This document shows, in pieces, positions 11,251 to 22,034 of a stretch of 64,000 nt of DNA. Made by a program: the position numbers and the translations under genes. The DNA comes from Bedellia somnulentella (taxonomy: Eukaryota > Arthropoda > Insecta > Lepidoptera > Bedelliidae). The DNA is taken from assembly GCA_963576735.1 (NCBI GenBank), contig OY755186.1:17657970-17721969 (forward strand), written 5' to 3'. The first letter of the stretch is position 1. Each line of letters opens with the position of its first letter. The notes below the pieces were generated by a model. The model was given only the letters and a program-made list of their open reading frames with translations. It ran no database searches and was not told the origin of the DNA.

Positions 11251-11559
11251 AAATGTCATTGACACGAAAACAAAACCTCACGGTTTATTCCCATTTGTAG
11301 AAATACGAATGAGCTCTTACGTTTACGTTAAGTTTAGTTAAAATATTCAAAAGAAAAAAGGCAGTTGCCAACCTCAATGTTTATCGTATTTTCATTCATC
11401 AACTCATTGCATATCACTTAATCAAAACTGTTAAAATAACATCATATCATACACATCGTATTTACTCGTAAATTATATCTAAGAAATAATATTTCTCCAT
11501 AGCAGTCCATTATAAGCATTAGGAAAGTTGAGGAGAGCGAGATAATCAATTTAAAACTG

Positions 11560-11775
11560 TTTCCTCAATATATTTATCCGTGGTGCAACTACGTCGTTCG
11601 AGAGATCGCGCGCCGAACACCGCTCATCTCCAGACTACATTTTAATACATAACTTCGTTTAAACGGATTCATATTATGTTTTAAACGTTGGTGTTTTACT
11701 TCACGATCTTGTTTTCTTTAACGTGTTTTCGTGTTCTGAAAATTTAAGTTACATGGTAATATTACAGGGTAAGTA
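11560..11775 (+). promoter_or_regulatory. Possible promoter or first exon ending in a splice donor
   Basis: A locally CG-richer stretch (GAGATCGCGCGCCGAACACC) is followed about 180 bases later by ATGGTAATATTACAG and then GGTAAGTACG, a good match to the U1 donor consensus. No downstream exon is seen. It may equally be chance. Confidence 0.15.
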
Positions 11776-11941
11776 CGTTTAGAATTAAGTTTTTAAGAAT
11801 TAATGATTTATAGTTAATATCTTGTTTCCACACTACGGGGAGATGAAAAGTGAACAAATGTTGCTGAAGCTCCGGTTACTCCTTTATGGAATTGATACCA
11901 CGAGAATATGAATGAAACTATAATCAAAAAGTTTTGTATTT

Positions 11942-12192
11942 GCTGTGTAGTGTCGGCTTGGAATAGCACTACCCCATTTCTTCCGGTGGGTGTACGTAAG
12001 AGGCGACTAACGGTATTGGGGCTTTGTAGGGATTTTAGGGCGATGCGGTTGGAGACCCATCACCAAAAACCTTTATTTCACCATCTTTTCCCCACTCAAC
12101 TTCCAAAAGTGGCTGAGGAATTTCTAATTCCCTAGCTCTGGCTACCCCTTCATGGGATTTATAGCCGTGAGTATATGTATGTATGTATGTAT
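11942..12192 (+). mobile_element. SINE family A copy with a candidate 8-bp target duplication
   Basis: Full length. TGTATTTG precedes the 5' end (allowing one overlapping base) and recurs after the TATG tail. Confidence 0.8.
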
Positions 12193-12320
12193 TTGTATCA
12201 TGAAAATAATAAAGATTGAAAACTAAGCCCAAGCGGCATTACTATATCGTAGAATTGGGGTAATATTTACCTTCCCCTAAGCTATATAGGATATTCGTAA
12301 TAAGTATATTATTGTATTTT

Positions 12321-12527
12321 ACATACATACATACATACATATACTCACGCCATTGTTTCCCATTGCGGTAGGCAGAGACTACCGATCGCCACTTCCGATC
12401 CATTCTGGCAAATCCCACTAGCTTCGTTTATATCCATCAATCTTTTCATACATGCTCTTTTATTCTTCATACTTTGGACGCGAGCCATTGCTATCACACT
12501 CGCTATTTGTGTCCTTTTGCCTATTAT
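12321..12527 (-). mobile_element. LINE family L, 3' fragment
   Basis: On the minus strand it encodes a worn version of the peptide end seen at 24674 and 60102 (KRACMKRL...SVAYPNGN-like), followed by GGCGTGAGTATATG and a TATG tail. Confidence 0.65.
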
Positions 12528-12721
12528 ATATACATATACTCACGGCTATAAATCCCGAGAATGAGTAGCCAGAGGCTTGAAATTCCCAATTGGAAATTCC
12601 TAAGCCACTTTTGGAAAGTAAAGTGGGGAAGGGATAATCCCTTAAAAGCCCCAATACCGCTAGTCACCTCTTACGCTCTCACCCACCGGAAGAAATGGGG
12701 AATTGCTATTCTAAGCCGACA
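12528..12721 (-). mobile_element. SINE family A copy, split by a LINE
   Basis: The middle of the element (the part from AAAAGATGG to CGCCCAAAA) is deleted. Its 5' end is cut at CCGACA, where the LINE at 12722 begins, and resumes at 17147 as GACACTACACG. Confidence 0.8.
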
Positions 12722-13052
12722 AAAAAGATTAACCGTCGTCGAGCACATCATATCTTTTTGATTTGCTTCTGCATATTTTAATTAAAATTAAGTAGTTAAA
12801 AGCCGAATTCTAACTATTAACTTATATTAAGTGGTTAAATAAGTGTTAAACTTCGTTGTGATAAAAGTTTTTCTGTATAATTACAACGTATTAGTGCAAT
12901 ATTAGTGCAAATACAAAGCTGTTCAGTTAAACGCGTAAGCGACGCACTCTGCACGGCGCTTAAGACTTTTTTCACATAACGGGAGCTCGCGCGCAGTATT
13001 GTATTGTGACTTTATTCCGGTGCTTTGCTAATCGGAACAAAATAATATTAAC

Positions 13053-13868
13053 ATGTCGGGTAAGCCGGGTAAGCAGAAGTCGAAACAGAATATTGAACTA
13101 GGCGAACCATTGGTAACGCTGAGTGGGATCGATGCTATCTTTGAAGGAAAAATGGAAACATTGAAAAGTTATATTCGCTTAGTAATACAAGAAAGTGTAG
13201 GTAGCATAAAGGAGGAACTACAATCGTTACAATCTTCGTATAACTACCTATCAGCTGAGTATGATGACATGAAAAAAGAAATTATTGAGCATAATCTCCT
13301 AATAAGTGATCTCAGAAAAGAAAATTTGTCGCTGAAATCAACTGTTGGTGAGCTTACCAATAAGTTCTTGTCCATGGAGTTATTATCGCGTAGTTGTAAC
13401 GTCGAGTTTCATGGAATACCGGAGAAAAAGGACGAAAATGTGATTAAGATCGTGAAAAAAATCTACGACATAACAGGCACACCGTTAACCGACGAATCTA
13501 TCATATCCTGCCGTCGAGTGGCTAAGATAAACACGACTACCAAGCGCCCGCGCAGTATCTTATTGACGCTGCCTACCCCGCGCCATCGTGACTGTATTTT
13601 ATCATCGGTGCATAAATATAACAAATTTAACCCAAACGAAAAACTAAGCTCTCACGTCATTGGAATTTCTGGAGAGAAGAGTCAAATTTACGTTGGGGAA
13701 AATTTACCTATTCAATTAAGAAAACTGCATGCCGAAGCGAGAAAACTATCCAAAGAAAACAATTACAAGTTTGTCTGGGTCAAATACGGACAAATATATG
13801 TCAGGAAAAATGGAGATGCTAAGGAAATAAGAATAAAAAATGAAAATTCTTTAGGCCTTATAAAATAA
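13053..13868 (+). CDS. LINE ORF1 protein, 271 aa
   Basis: The product is an RNA-binding ORF1-type protein that would coat the LINE transcript. It begins MSGKPGKQKSKQ, basic. A heptad-rich segment at about residues 55-108 (QSSYNYLSAEYDDMKKEIIE) is likely a coiled coil. An RRM-like region follows (SRSCNVEFHGIPEKKDENVI, about 112-131, to SILLTLPTPRHRD). The C-terminal part (ENLPIQLRKLHAEARKLSKE) resembles the baculovirus FP25K-like domain found in many LINE ORF1 proteins. The start is the first ATG after the 5' UTR, in context AACATGTCG. Confidence 0.85.
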   Translation: MSGKPGKQKSKQNIELGEPLVTLSGIDAIFEGKMETLKSYIRLVIQESVGSIKEELQSLQSSYNYLSAEYDDMKKEIIEHNLLISDLRKENLSLKSTVGELTNKFLSMELLSRSCNVEFHGIPEKKDENVIKIVKKIYDITGTPLTDESIISCRRVAKINTTTKRPRSILLTLPTPRHRDCILSSVHKYNKFNPNEKLSSHVIGISGEKSQIYVGENLPIQLRKLHAEARKLSKENNYKFVWVKYGQIYVRKNGDAKEIRIKNENSLGLIK

Positions 13869-14049
13869 TTATATATCATTATCTTTTGCTGTTTGTTAAA
13901 ACTTATATTATTTATATATCATTTATTATATATTAGATATGTATTTAGATATACGTACAATGTAAATATATCACATATTTAAACTTACATTTATGCTACA
14001 GTTATCTATAATAGGTTTTAAAAATTAGGATTTCATTACATTCACACTT

Positions 14050-16905
14050 ATGATTACATTATTTTATCAAAACGTTAATCGAGTTAGGTCAAAAACTCAT
14101 GAGGTATATAAGGGTATTTTGGCCCAAAATTATGATATAATTTGTTTGACAGAAACTAATCTTAATAGCGGTGTCTACAGCAGTGAACTTGTCGATAATC
14201 GTTACAGTGTATTCCGAAGAGATCGCGAAACGTCATCTAGTAACAAAAGCGATGGGGGTGGTATTCTCGTAGCAGTTAAAAACTCAATTAGAGCTGAGCG
14301 TTGTAGTGACTGGGAAACAGGTGCTGAAGATCTATACATAGCTATACATTTAGGAAAAAACATAATTTATCTTTGTTTAGTATATTTGCCGCCTAAAATA
14401 TCATTAAATACAATGGACTTATTTTTCGAACGCTGTACTGATTTGTTAATGAATAATAGTTGCAAATTTATTATATTGGGTGATTTCAACATGCCTAATA
14501 TTAAATGGATCAGGAACCCTACTTGTACCGGTTTGAGTATGTCAGTTGTCAGTAGCGACAAAAAAAGTGATTTGTTAGTACAACTCTTAGCATTAGGTGA
14601 TTTACAACAATTGAACTATTTGGTAAATGACAATGAAACTACGTTGGACTTATACTTAACCAACATCGTCAAAACAGGTTTTACAACTTGTGAGCCAATT
14701 TCTAGAGAAGACCGACATCATCCACCTTTTTCCACACACATTCAGGTCACTAATGAACATAGTATTCATTGTAACAGAAGTAACAGAGTATTTAATTTCC
14801 GCAGGTGTAAACTTGAGCAATGCAAGGAATTGCTAAGTGAAATTGACTGGGTCAATGTGCTAACCGACCTCAATATTGATGAAAGTGTGGACATGTTTTA
14901 CAAAATATTAGACAATATTATTTCCGTTACAACACCTATGAAAAAAAATGATTCACATTTATATCCGGTTTGGTTCTCAGATAGTCTCAAAAAAACATTA
15001 TCCGACAAAGAGAAATATCATAAAAAGTTTAAAAGGTTCAATAATCCTCGTGATTACGATGTATATGCATTACTCAGATGCCGTGCGAAAAAAATGCTTA
15101 ACGACTGTTATCAGAGTTTCATTGAGGATGTTGAAGATTCTTTGCTTTCAGGTAATTCTAAAATGTTCTGGACTTATGTAAAAGATAAAAAATCTGCCTC
15201 AACTACAATACCACAAAGAGTGACATATGATAATATTACTTCTAGTATACCTTCTGAAATATGTGAGCTGTTTTCATCCTTTTTTGGGTCAGTGTACGAA
15301 AAACAACCAAATAATATTAGTATTACAACTGACAATACACATAGTCACAGTAATGTTTTGAATAAATTTAGAATAAACGAAAATGAGATTCTAATTCATC
15401 TTAAATCGTTAGACCCAAACAAAGGTGCAGGACCTGATAAGCTTCCGGCATATTTCATTAGATCTTGTGCGGAACAGCTAGTTCTACCCTTACATATAAT
15501 ATATAACAGATCTCTTGAATCAGGAATATTTCCAACTAAGTGGAAATCAGTATTTGTTGTCCCCATATTTAAAACAGGAGACCCAAGTAAATGTGAAAAT
15601 TATAGACCCATAAGTATTCTTTCATGTTTAGCAAAGCTCTTTGAAAAAATAATTTATAATTATATTTTTTATCATGTGCAAACTCTGATTAACCCTAGGC
15701 AGCACGGTTTCGTAAAATCCAAGTCAACTGTAACTAATTTACTGGAATATACCAAATACTTACACGACTCTTTCGATCAAAAACAACCTATCCATTGTAT
15801 TTACACAGACTTTAGAAAAGCTTTCGACAAAATAAATCATTTCATACTAATTCATAAACTACAAGACCAATTTGGAATCCACGGCAGTCTATTAAGATGG
15901 ATCACATCTTATCTAGCCTATAGGAACCAATTAATACCAATTAAAGGTTACTACTCAAAACCCCTTGAAATTCCTTCCGGAGTTCCGCAGGGAAGTCATT
16001 TAGGACCACTACTTTTCATCCTTTTCATCAACGACTTATCTAATTCTTTGCAATGTGATCACTTATTATACGCCGATGATTTAAAAGTTTATCAATCGAT
16101 TCAATCAATAACTGACTGTGAGAATCTTCAAAATGACCTTGTATCCCTGCATAACTGGTGTCAAAACAACTGCATGGTCTTAAATGTGAAAAAATGTTTT
16201 GTTATTAGATTTAATAAAGTTCAAGACCAGTGTGCAAATTACATTTATTCGATAGATGGACACTCCCTTGAAGCAGTCAGCTCTATAAGAGACTTAGGTG
16301 TTATTTTCGATAAAGAATTAACATTTCGATCCCATTATGACTATCTAATCCGGTCTTGCAACAAAATTCTTGGCTTTATCAGTCGGGTGACAAAAGGTAT
16401 GAAGAACCCCCGATCTAGTATATTTCTTTATAATAGTTTCATTAGATCAAAATTAGAATATTGTTCAGTTATTTGGAACCCATATTACAAAAATCATATT
16501 AAGTCAATAGAAAATATACAAGAAAAATTCTTAAGAATGTTATCGTTTAGGTTTAACTTAAAATATAAATGTCGCAACTATGATCTACGATTAAGCTACT
16601 TCAACGTGACGCGTCTAGAACACCGTCGTAATAATATATCTCTTATCACTTTACATAAAATTATTCATGGTTCACTAAATACTTGTCTTTTATCAAATAT
16701 GTCTCTCAATACAATATATAGATCACGTAGAAAGAAACAGGATCTATTCACATTACCTGTTAGTCCCACATTACGTTCTCATCATAACCCTATTATTCAT
16801 ATGCAGCGAATATATAACTCTGTCTCATCTCAACACGATCTTGATGTCTTTCTTAGTCTTACCCAATTCAAACATAAGCTTAAACATATCTCGTACAATA
16901 TATAA
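14050..16905 (+). CDS. LINE ORF2: endonuclease and reverse transcriptase, 951 aa
   Basis: The N-terminal third is an AP-type endonuclease: QNVN near residue 7, TETNL near 36, GDFN at 144-147. A linker follows, then the reverse transcriptase, with DKLPAYFIRSCAEQLVLPLH, KTGDPSKCENYRPISIL, YTDFRKAFD, GVPQGSHLGPLLF and the catalytic YADD at 674-677. The C-terminal part (LGVIFDKELTFRSH, SKLEYCSVIWNPYY) is the usual thumb-side region of CR1/Jockey-group elements. No RNase H domain is seen. Length is normal for the group. It would nick target DNA and copy the LINE RNA into it. Confidence 0.93.
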   Translation: MITLFYQNVNRVRSKTHEVYKGILAQNYDIICLTETNLNSGVYSSELVDNRYSVFRRDRETSSSNKSDGGGILVAVKNSIRAERCSDWETGAEDLYIAIHLGKNIIYLCLVYLPPKISLNTMDLFFERCTDLLMNNSCKFIILGDFNMPNIKWIRNPTCTGLSMSVVSSDKKSDLLVQLLALGDLQQLNYLVNDNETTLDLYLTNIVKTGFTTCEPISREDRHHPPFSTHIQVTNEHSIHCNRSNRVFNFRRCKLEQCKELLSEIDWVNVLTDLNIDESVDMFYKILDNIISVTTPMKKNDSHLYPVWFSDSLKKTLSDKEKYHKKFKRFNNPRDYDVYALLRCRAKKMLNDCYQSFIEDVEDSLLSGNSKMFWTYVKDKKSASTTIPQRVTYDNITSSIPSEICELFSSFFGSVYEKQPNNISITTDNTHSHSNVLNKFRINENEILIHLKSLDPNKGAGPDKLPAYFIRSCAEQLVLPLHIIYNRSLESGIFPTKWKSVFVVPIFKTGDPSKCENYRPISILSCLAKLFEKIIYNYIFYHVQTLINPRQHGFVKSKSTVTNLLEYTKYLHDSFDQKQPIHCIYTDFRKAFDKINHFILIHKLQDQFGIHGSLLRWITSYLAYRNQLIPIKGYYSKPLEIPSGVPQGSHLGPLLFILFINDLSNSLQCDHLLYADDLKVYQSIQSITDCENLQNDLVSLHNWCQNNCMVLNVKKCFVIRFNKVQDQCANYIYSIDGHSLEAVSSIRDLGVIFDKELTFRSHYDYLIRSCNKILGFISRVTKGMKNPRSSIFLYNSFIRSKLEYCSVIWNPYYKNHIKSIENIQEKFLRMLSFRFNLKYKCRNYDLRLSYFNVTRLEHRRNNISLITLHKIIHGSLNTCLLSNMSLNTIYRSRRKKQDLFTLPVSPTLRSHHNPIIHMQRIYNSVSSQHDLDVFLSLTQFKHKLKHISYNI

Positions 16906-17146
16906 TTCATTATTTACTGTTTATTATAATTATTATGTATACAATATTGTATGTATTTATTTTCTTCAGTATGTTAAGTAACATGTAAATAGACGATGGT
17001 AGACTTAGTAATGAGTTAAATAATTGTGCAAGTTGTCAACACACCTAGTAGGGTGGTTTTCATATATTTTATAAAAAAATCATTTTCAAACGTGTATTGT
17101 TAACTGCCTGTTGTGTGATGCAAATAAATAAATAAATAAATAAATA

Positions 17147-17157
17147 GACACTACACG
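17147..17157 (-). mobile_element. Displaced 5' end of the family A SINE split by the LINE
   Basis: GACACTACACG continues the SINE interrupted at 12721. Confidence 0.75.
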
Positions 17158-17212
17158 CCTTTTATACCTTTTCTAATATTTAAGTACACCAAAACATTTT
17201 ATATAGATTAAT

Positions 17213-17269
17213 ATACCCGAGGTCGCGGGTTCAAATCCCGCCTGTGTCGAAATTTTTCTTTTCTTTATT
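17213..17269 (+). mobile_element. SINE family C copy, left part
   Basis: It starts inside the tRNA-like head at ATACCCGAGGTCGCGGG and includes the B box GGTTCAAATCC and the following TGTGTCGAAATTTTTC. It breaks at CTTTATT and resumes at 21975. Confidence 0.7.
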
Positions 17270-18414
17270 AGGGTTCCTTAGCCAAATGGCAAAAACGGGA
17301 CCCTTATAGATTCGTCATGTCTGTCCGTCTGTCCGTCCGTCCGTCCGTCCGTCCGTATGTCACAGCCAGTTTATTCCAAAACTATAAGAACTACATTATT
17401 GAAAATTGGTGCGTAGATGTATTCTGTAAACCGCATTAAGATTTTAAAATAAAATCTGAAAAAAAACCAAAATTTTTAGTGTTCCCCATACATAGAACTG
17501 AAACTCATTTTTTTTTTCATCAAACCTATACGTGTGGGGTATCTATCATAAGGTATTTGAAAATGATGTTGAGGTTTCTTATATCATTTTTTTCAAAACT
17601 GAATAGTTTGCGCGAGAGACTTTTCCAAAGTGGTAAAATGTGTGTCCGCCCCCCCCCGTAACTTCTAAAATATGGGCATGATAAAACTGAAAATAATATA
17701 TGATGTGCATTACTATACAAACTACTAACGAAAATTGGTTTGAATGAGATCTAGCCAGTAGTTCTATTTTTAAACGTCATAAATCAAATTACTTACCTAA
17801 TTTATGAATTTCACTGACATATAAAACAATAATTTTACTATCACAGGCCTTACGCATAAAACGTGAACCATTGTTTTCTTATAGTAAATCAGTGATAAGT
17901 AATCGACGGGTCCGTAGAACAAAGTCACTTGTGCAAGACGTATACTATACGATAGGGGCTCTCGAAGTTACAAGTGGATGTTACTTTTTTATGGAACCTA
18001 ATAGAAACGCGGTTTTTTAAGTAATAGTTTTGGTTGAATGTTAGTTATATATATATTATCTCCAACATCCCAAAATCTTTGTAATCCAGGAGATAGTGGG
18101 TCAGATTATCACGTAAGACGTTCTTATGTAAAGGTTAGATAGACACATGTAAACATATAACCTTTTTCTTGGAAAAACCGACAAAAATTTCTGAATTATG
18201 TTTACATCGCGCTTTCTACTATGGAATTTTGGGTGAGAATTTCGTCTTATGTGAAGATTTATTGACCATACTTTACCTTACCTGACCTTATAGGAATTGC
18301 CCCTGCCAATAAAGAACGAAATTCGATTTAGTTTTATAATTATATTTAAAAAAATGCCAAAAGATATGAAATCTAAAATTGACAGTTAAACTAAATGTTA
18401 TAATCAAATGAAAT

Positions 18415-18960
18415 TGAATTAACATAAACGTAAACTTCTCAAAACGTTATAAGTTATAACTATGTACGTAGTACCTAATAATCGTCTTACATAATAAAAA
18501 CCTTGTCATTGAACTCTAGACGGTCTATTCAATCAGTAGTTGAGGCGAGAAAAAATATACTAGAACAGTCATCTTTATATTTAAAGAAATAACATTATCT
18601 TCCAAATATTTTCACTCGGAAATTAAATTAAATAGGTAACATAAATGTACGTAAACTTTTCAAAACAATATAACACTACAGTAAGTAGGCACCTGGTTAT
18701 ATCTTCTTACCTGCATAGTACAAACTCTGTCATCGAAATGCTGGAGCAAGTAATAATAAGTCTCATAAGTTTTCCTTAATTAATAGATGACAATATTCAC
18801 TTCTAAATATTTTTACTTGCAAACTTAATTCTAACTTACAAAAACGTTAACTCTCAAATTGGTATAACAATTATAATAGTAATATTTCGTTACATAATAC
18901 AAACTCCGTCATCGAGATCATATTTACTGGGGTAATACTAAGTATCAATCAGTCTTACAG
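18415..18960. repeat. Three degenerate tandem units, about 200 bp each, inside the transposon
   Basis: Each unit has an AACATAAACGTAAACT-like start, an interrupted AAAACGTTATAA-like part, then a CTTACATAATACAAACTCCG-like segment and a GTCATCGA motif (near 18508, 18730 and 18912). The arrangement resembles subterminal repeats that bind transposase, but that role is inferred. Confidence 0.5.
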
Positions 18961-19234
18961 AATAAAAGTAATCACATCACATAATAATAAAAATTGACAC
19001 TGAATAATTTACGTTACTCAGGTAGGTACTTAAAATTAATATTAAACAACAAAGTATAGAGATATTTAAATCAGCCTCTTTGGTTTTGATGACACAGAAA
19101 CGTAGCTGCCTCGCAGCTGCGTTAGGACTACAAAATACTTAAATATTAAATTTCTATAATAATTGACAATATTGTAAATATAGGTACTATGAGCTAAGGA
19201 AATGAACAGCCGTACAGTCTGTTCTATCTACTAC

Positions 19235-21045
19235 CTACTCATGATCATCGGTGCCTGATTCTTCTGTTTCTTCCACAACAGTATGTTGGGGTAAGTTCCG
19301 GAAATAGAGGTGGTATTCAGTTGGTATAGTTTTGGTTTGACACATTGCCATCAAATCTTTGTATTTTTCAATTGACATTTTTAAAGGTTCCGCATATGTC
19401 AACTTCAGATATGTTTCCACAGACCTTCTTGTGTTACCACGAAGAACCAAAACATCAGATTCTGTTTGCGTAAGTTCATATTTGTAATATAGCTTATTTG
19501 GATCACTGCATGTTGCATGCACTTCTTTAATATTGCTCCAAACAATTTTCTGACCTCTATTATTTTTTTGCCAAACTTTGTTTACAATGTGATCCTTAAA
19601 GTTGTAAAAAATGTCTTTTGTCATGTTTTTAACAATGTATGGCTCGCCGTCTACCTTTGCCTATTTCGTTAATAAGCGCCACTCTTCCGGAGTGTAAATA
19701 ACTTTAGCTTTCGATGCGCCTTCAATCACAGAGTGAACACTATCACCCTCGTTCTGGGTGTGTCCTTTTTCTAAGAATCTATGTGTTATTGACACATTGA
19801 ATTTCCTTGCTGCATAAACATATAGTGAAAATACTATTCTATTTCTGTTCTGACCAGTACAATTGTCGGACCAGAACCTAAAATCTTGTACACCATCTCT
19901 GACGTTCGATTCAATGAAGTCTAATAAACAGCTGCTCACCTCATTCGCACCCCTCTTTGCTACAGTTTCATCCCACATGTAACAAGTCCCCTTTTTATTA
20001 CCAATATCAAAAACAGTAAAATTCAGGCATGACAATTTTCGTTTATAATAAAAAATACTTACATCTCCATGAGGACACGTCATAACTTTTTCAAAATCAA
20101 ATACAGCTGTAACTATCTTTCCGTTTGAGTTCCTAGCTTCTTTTTTATCGTACTTTTTTAGATTTCTGGCTACCGTTTTCCTCTCTTTGTGTTTAGCGTA
20201 CTTATCTTTCTCTTCTTCTGTGGGGTTCTTTGTGTTCTTAAAAATGTGACATTCGTCACATTGGTCCTTTTTTGGTATATGAAATCCTAAATTGAAGTTT
20301 TCGTTAACTATGTCCCTATATTGGCGTTCTTTTAATGCTTTACAGGTATATTTTGTTGGATCATACCATTCAAGATATAGTTTATGCATCTTGGCTATAC
20401 TCAAACTACCGTCTAAATACAGTTTGTTGCTGTCTTTGCGAATGTAATGTGATTCCACCGGCACGAACGATCGAACATGTTCGCATACATTTTTAATCAT
20501 ATCTTCAGTAATAACGCGGTTGTGCTTATTATGTCGACCTCGTTGATCCTTTTCTATTGAAGCACATCCATCGTACTTCTTCCATGCAGTTCGTAGGATT
20601 CGAGTCCTGACTGAGAGCGTATTAATGAACATTGTCTGACAAACGTCCACTTTCTGGTTCCTCAGACCATCTGTATCGGAAATGACAGGCAAAAAGTACT
20701 TATACGTGTATTTAAGATTGTTGGGAACATCTTGGTTGAGACATCTCTTTTTTTTTAACTTTTCGGTAAATTTAATAATGAAGTCCCATTGCTTTTCTCT
20801 GTTTCCTATTTTCCAGAAGTTAGAAAAGCAGTCTACTCTTTGTTGATGAAAAAACCTTTCGGAAAATTTGAAGCGACATTTGCAGGGATTGCCTAGAGTT
20901 TTCTCGTCCTTCATTTCCCCACGTTTAGTTACATAACTTTGTCCTAAGTTTTTCAAACACTTACACTTGACTTCAGACCATTCCTGAGTACCCCTGGGCC
21001 GTTTCCTTGAAGACTTAACTGAGCTATTAGATTCCGGTGTATACC
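19235..21045 (-). pseudogene. DDE-like transposase with one in-frame stop
   Basis: One frame runs from just after a TAG near 21051 to 19235. It is interrupted only by a TAG at 19661-19663; the frame before and after it is the same, with 12 codons between the stop and the ATG at 19624. Numbering from 20956: a cysteine-rich N-terminal segment (KTLGNPCKCRFKF), CDEC at 233-236, a likely catalytic Asp in VFDFEKV (287), WDETVAKRGANEV, a second Asp in SDNCTGQNRN (364) and FLEKGHTQNEGDS. This layout matches a protein family of arthropod elements I recall as DUF7869. There is no ATG before GEMKDEK, so the true start may lie upstream or in a separate exon. Confidence 0.7.
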
Positions 21046-21584
21046 TACTGTTATATCTAGCCTACCTCATGTACTTATTATATTAATCCTGTACTCCATT
21101 CCATGGTAAAAGTTCTTTTTATTTTAGTAATAAAAATAAAAGTTCTAATATAATACTATGTTTGTTATAGTAAAATTGACCCTTGCTTTACATAATAATA
21201 ATATATTTACTAAAAAATATTTAAAATTTATGTCCTTTTTTGGGAGTTCAAATACGGTATAATGTCTTATATGATTTTGTTCCCAAATAAAACGTCCGAT
21301 TTGCTCTTACGACGGTTAAAACACAGGTACGAATCCTGGAAAAAACGTCCCATGTTCGTATACTACTACAAGGTATTGCAAACATTCCGCAGTAAAACGT
21401 CGTATGTACATTTATGAGGCTCGATTTTTTGATAGACTTATTGATCGATTAACTAACGTATTTAACGTGTCAATAACAGAAACAGAAAACATCTGCGAGT
21501 AAAGAAATTATTTAGTCTTTTTCGATGTTCCAATGAACAACGTCTTATATGAACATCGTTTACCGTCCGGTAAAACCGTTCTCC

Positions 21585-21670
21585 AGCCGACAACGGCGCG
21601 AGTGACGAACGGGCGGCGAGCAACCGGAGCGCGCGCGCCTCGCCCTCCCCCCGCGCACGCCGCATATGAT
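21585..21670. promoter_or_regulatory. GC-rich stretch upstream of the transposase
   Basis: A strongly GC-rich segment (GGAGCGCGCGCGCCTCGCCC) in otherwise AT-rich sequence, about 550 bp upstream of the transposase reading frame. It may belong to the transposon's promoter or a 5' untranslated exon; no TATA box or donor is clear. Confidence 0.3.
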
Positions 21671-21974
21671 GTTCCATCTTTGTGCCGCGAAGCGATTTTG
21701 ACATCTGACGTTTTTCGATTGAATAACTTCAAAACTAAGCTAGATAGGAAAATTTTATAAAGACCATTGGATAGATCTGTGTGAAGGTGTAAAGAAACGT
21801 AAATAAAGCAATAATCGATCTATTGTCACATAGAACTATGTTCTACGGACCCGTCGTAAATAACATTTTAAACTAAACATTTTAAACTTGTATATTACTA
21901 TGTTACCTACCTGCTGCTAGTGCTGCTACGAAACCCTTCATTAGCGAGTCCATCTCGCTCTTGGCCGCTTTTTT

Positions 21975-22034
21975 ATTCCTTATTTATTAGTAATAATCCC
22001 CACATAAGGTTTTTATGAACAAAAAGATTTAAAT
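21975..22034 (+). mobile_element. SINE family C copy, right part
   Basis: ATTCCTTATTTATTAGTAAT and AATCCCCACATAAGG continue the copy interrupted at 17269. Confidence 0.7.

Larger units (their letters stand above)
12722..17146 (+). mobile_element. Full-length CR1/Jockey-group LINE, both ORFs open
   Basis: The element has a 331-base 5' UTR, ORF1, a 181-base spacer, ORF2, a short 3' UTR and an AAATA-type repeat tail (about 17121-17146). It sits inside a family A SINE, with GACA repeated at 12718-12721 and 17147-17150, which defines both ends. With no stop or frameshift in either ORF, it is a candidate for recent activity. The exact clade (CR1, Jockey or a relative) is not resolved by eye. Confidence 0.9.
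17903..21856 (-). mobile_element. DNA transposon with DDE-like transposase
   Basis: The termini CGACGGGTCCGTAGAACA (17904-17921) and its reverse complement at 21839-21856 form inverted repeats of about 20 bp. TAA flanks both sides (17900-17902 and 21857-21859) if the left T is counted inside the element. The only long gene is the minus-strand transposase at 19235-21045. The left 1.3 kb is non-coding, with three worn tandem units; the right 0.8 kb holds a GC-rich stretch at 21585-21670. Confidence 0.7.
17270..21974. mobile_element. AGGGTTCC-type repeat, split by a DNA transposon
   Basis: The left end AGGGTTCCTTAGCCAAATGG and right end CCATCTCGCTCTTGGCCGC match a dispersed repeat I know from lepidopteran sequence. 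The left part (17270-17902) includes a CCGT microsatellite at 17326-17356. The right part is 21857-21974. ATT flanks both sides (17267-17269 and 21975-21977). The AAGGGTTTC read on the minus strand near the right end echoes the left terminus. Confidence 0.6.
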
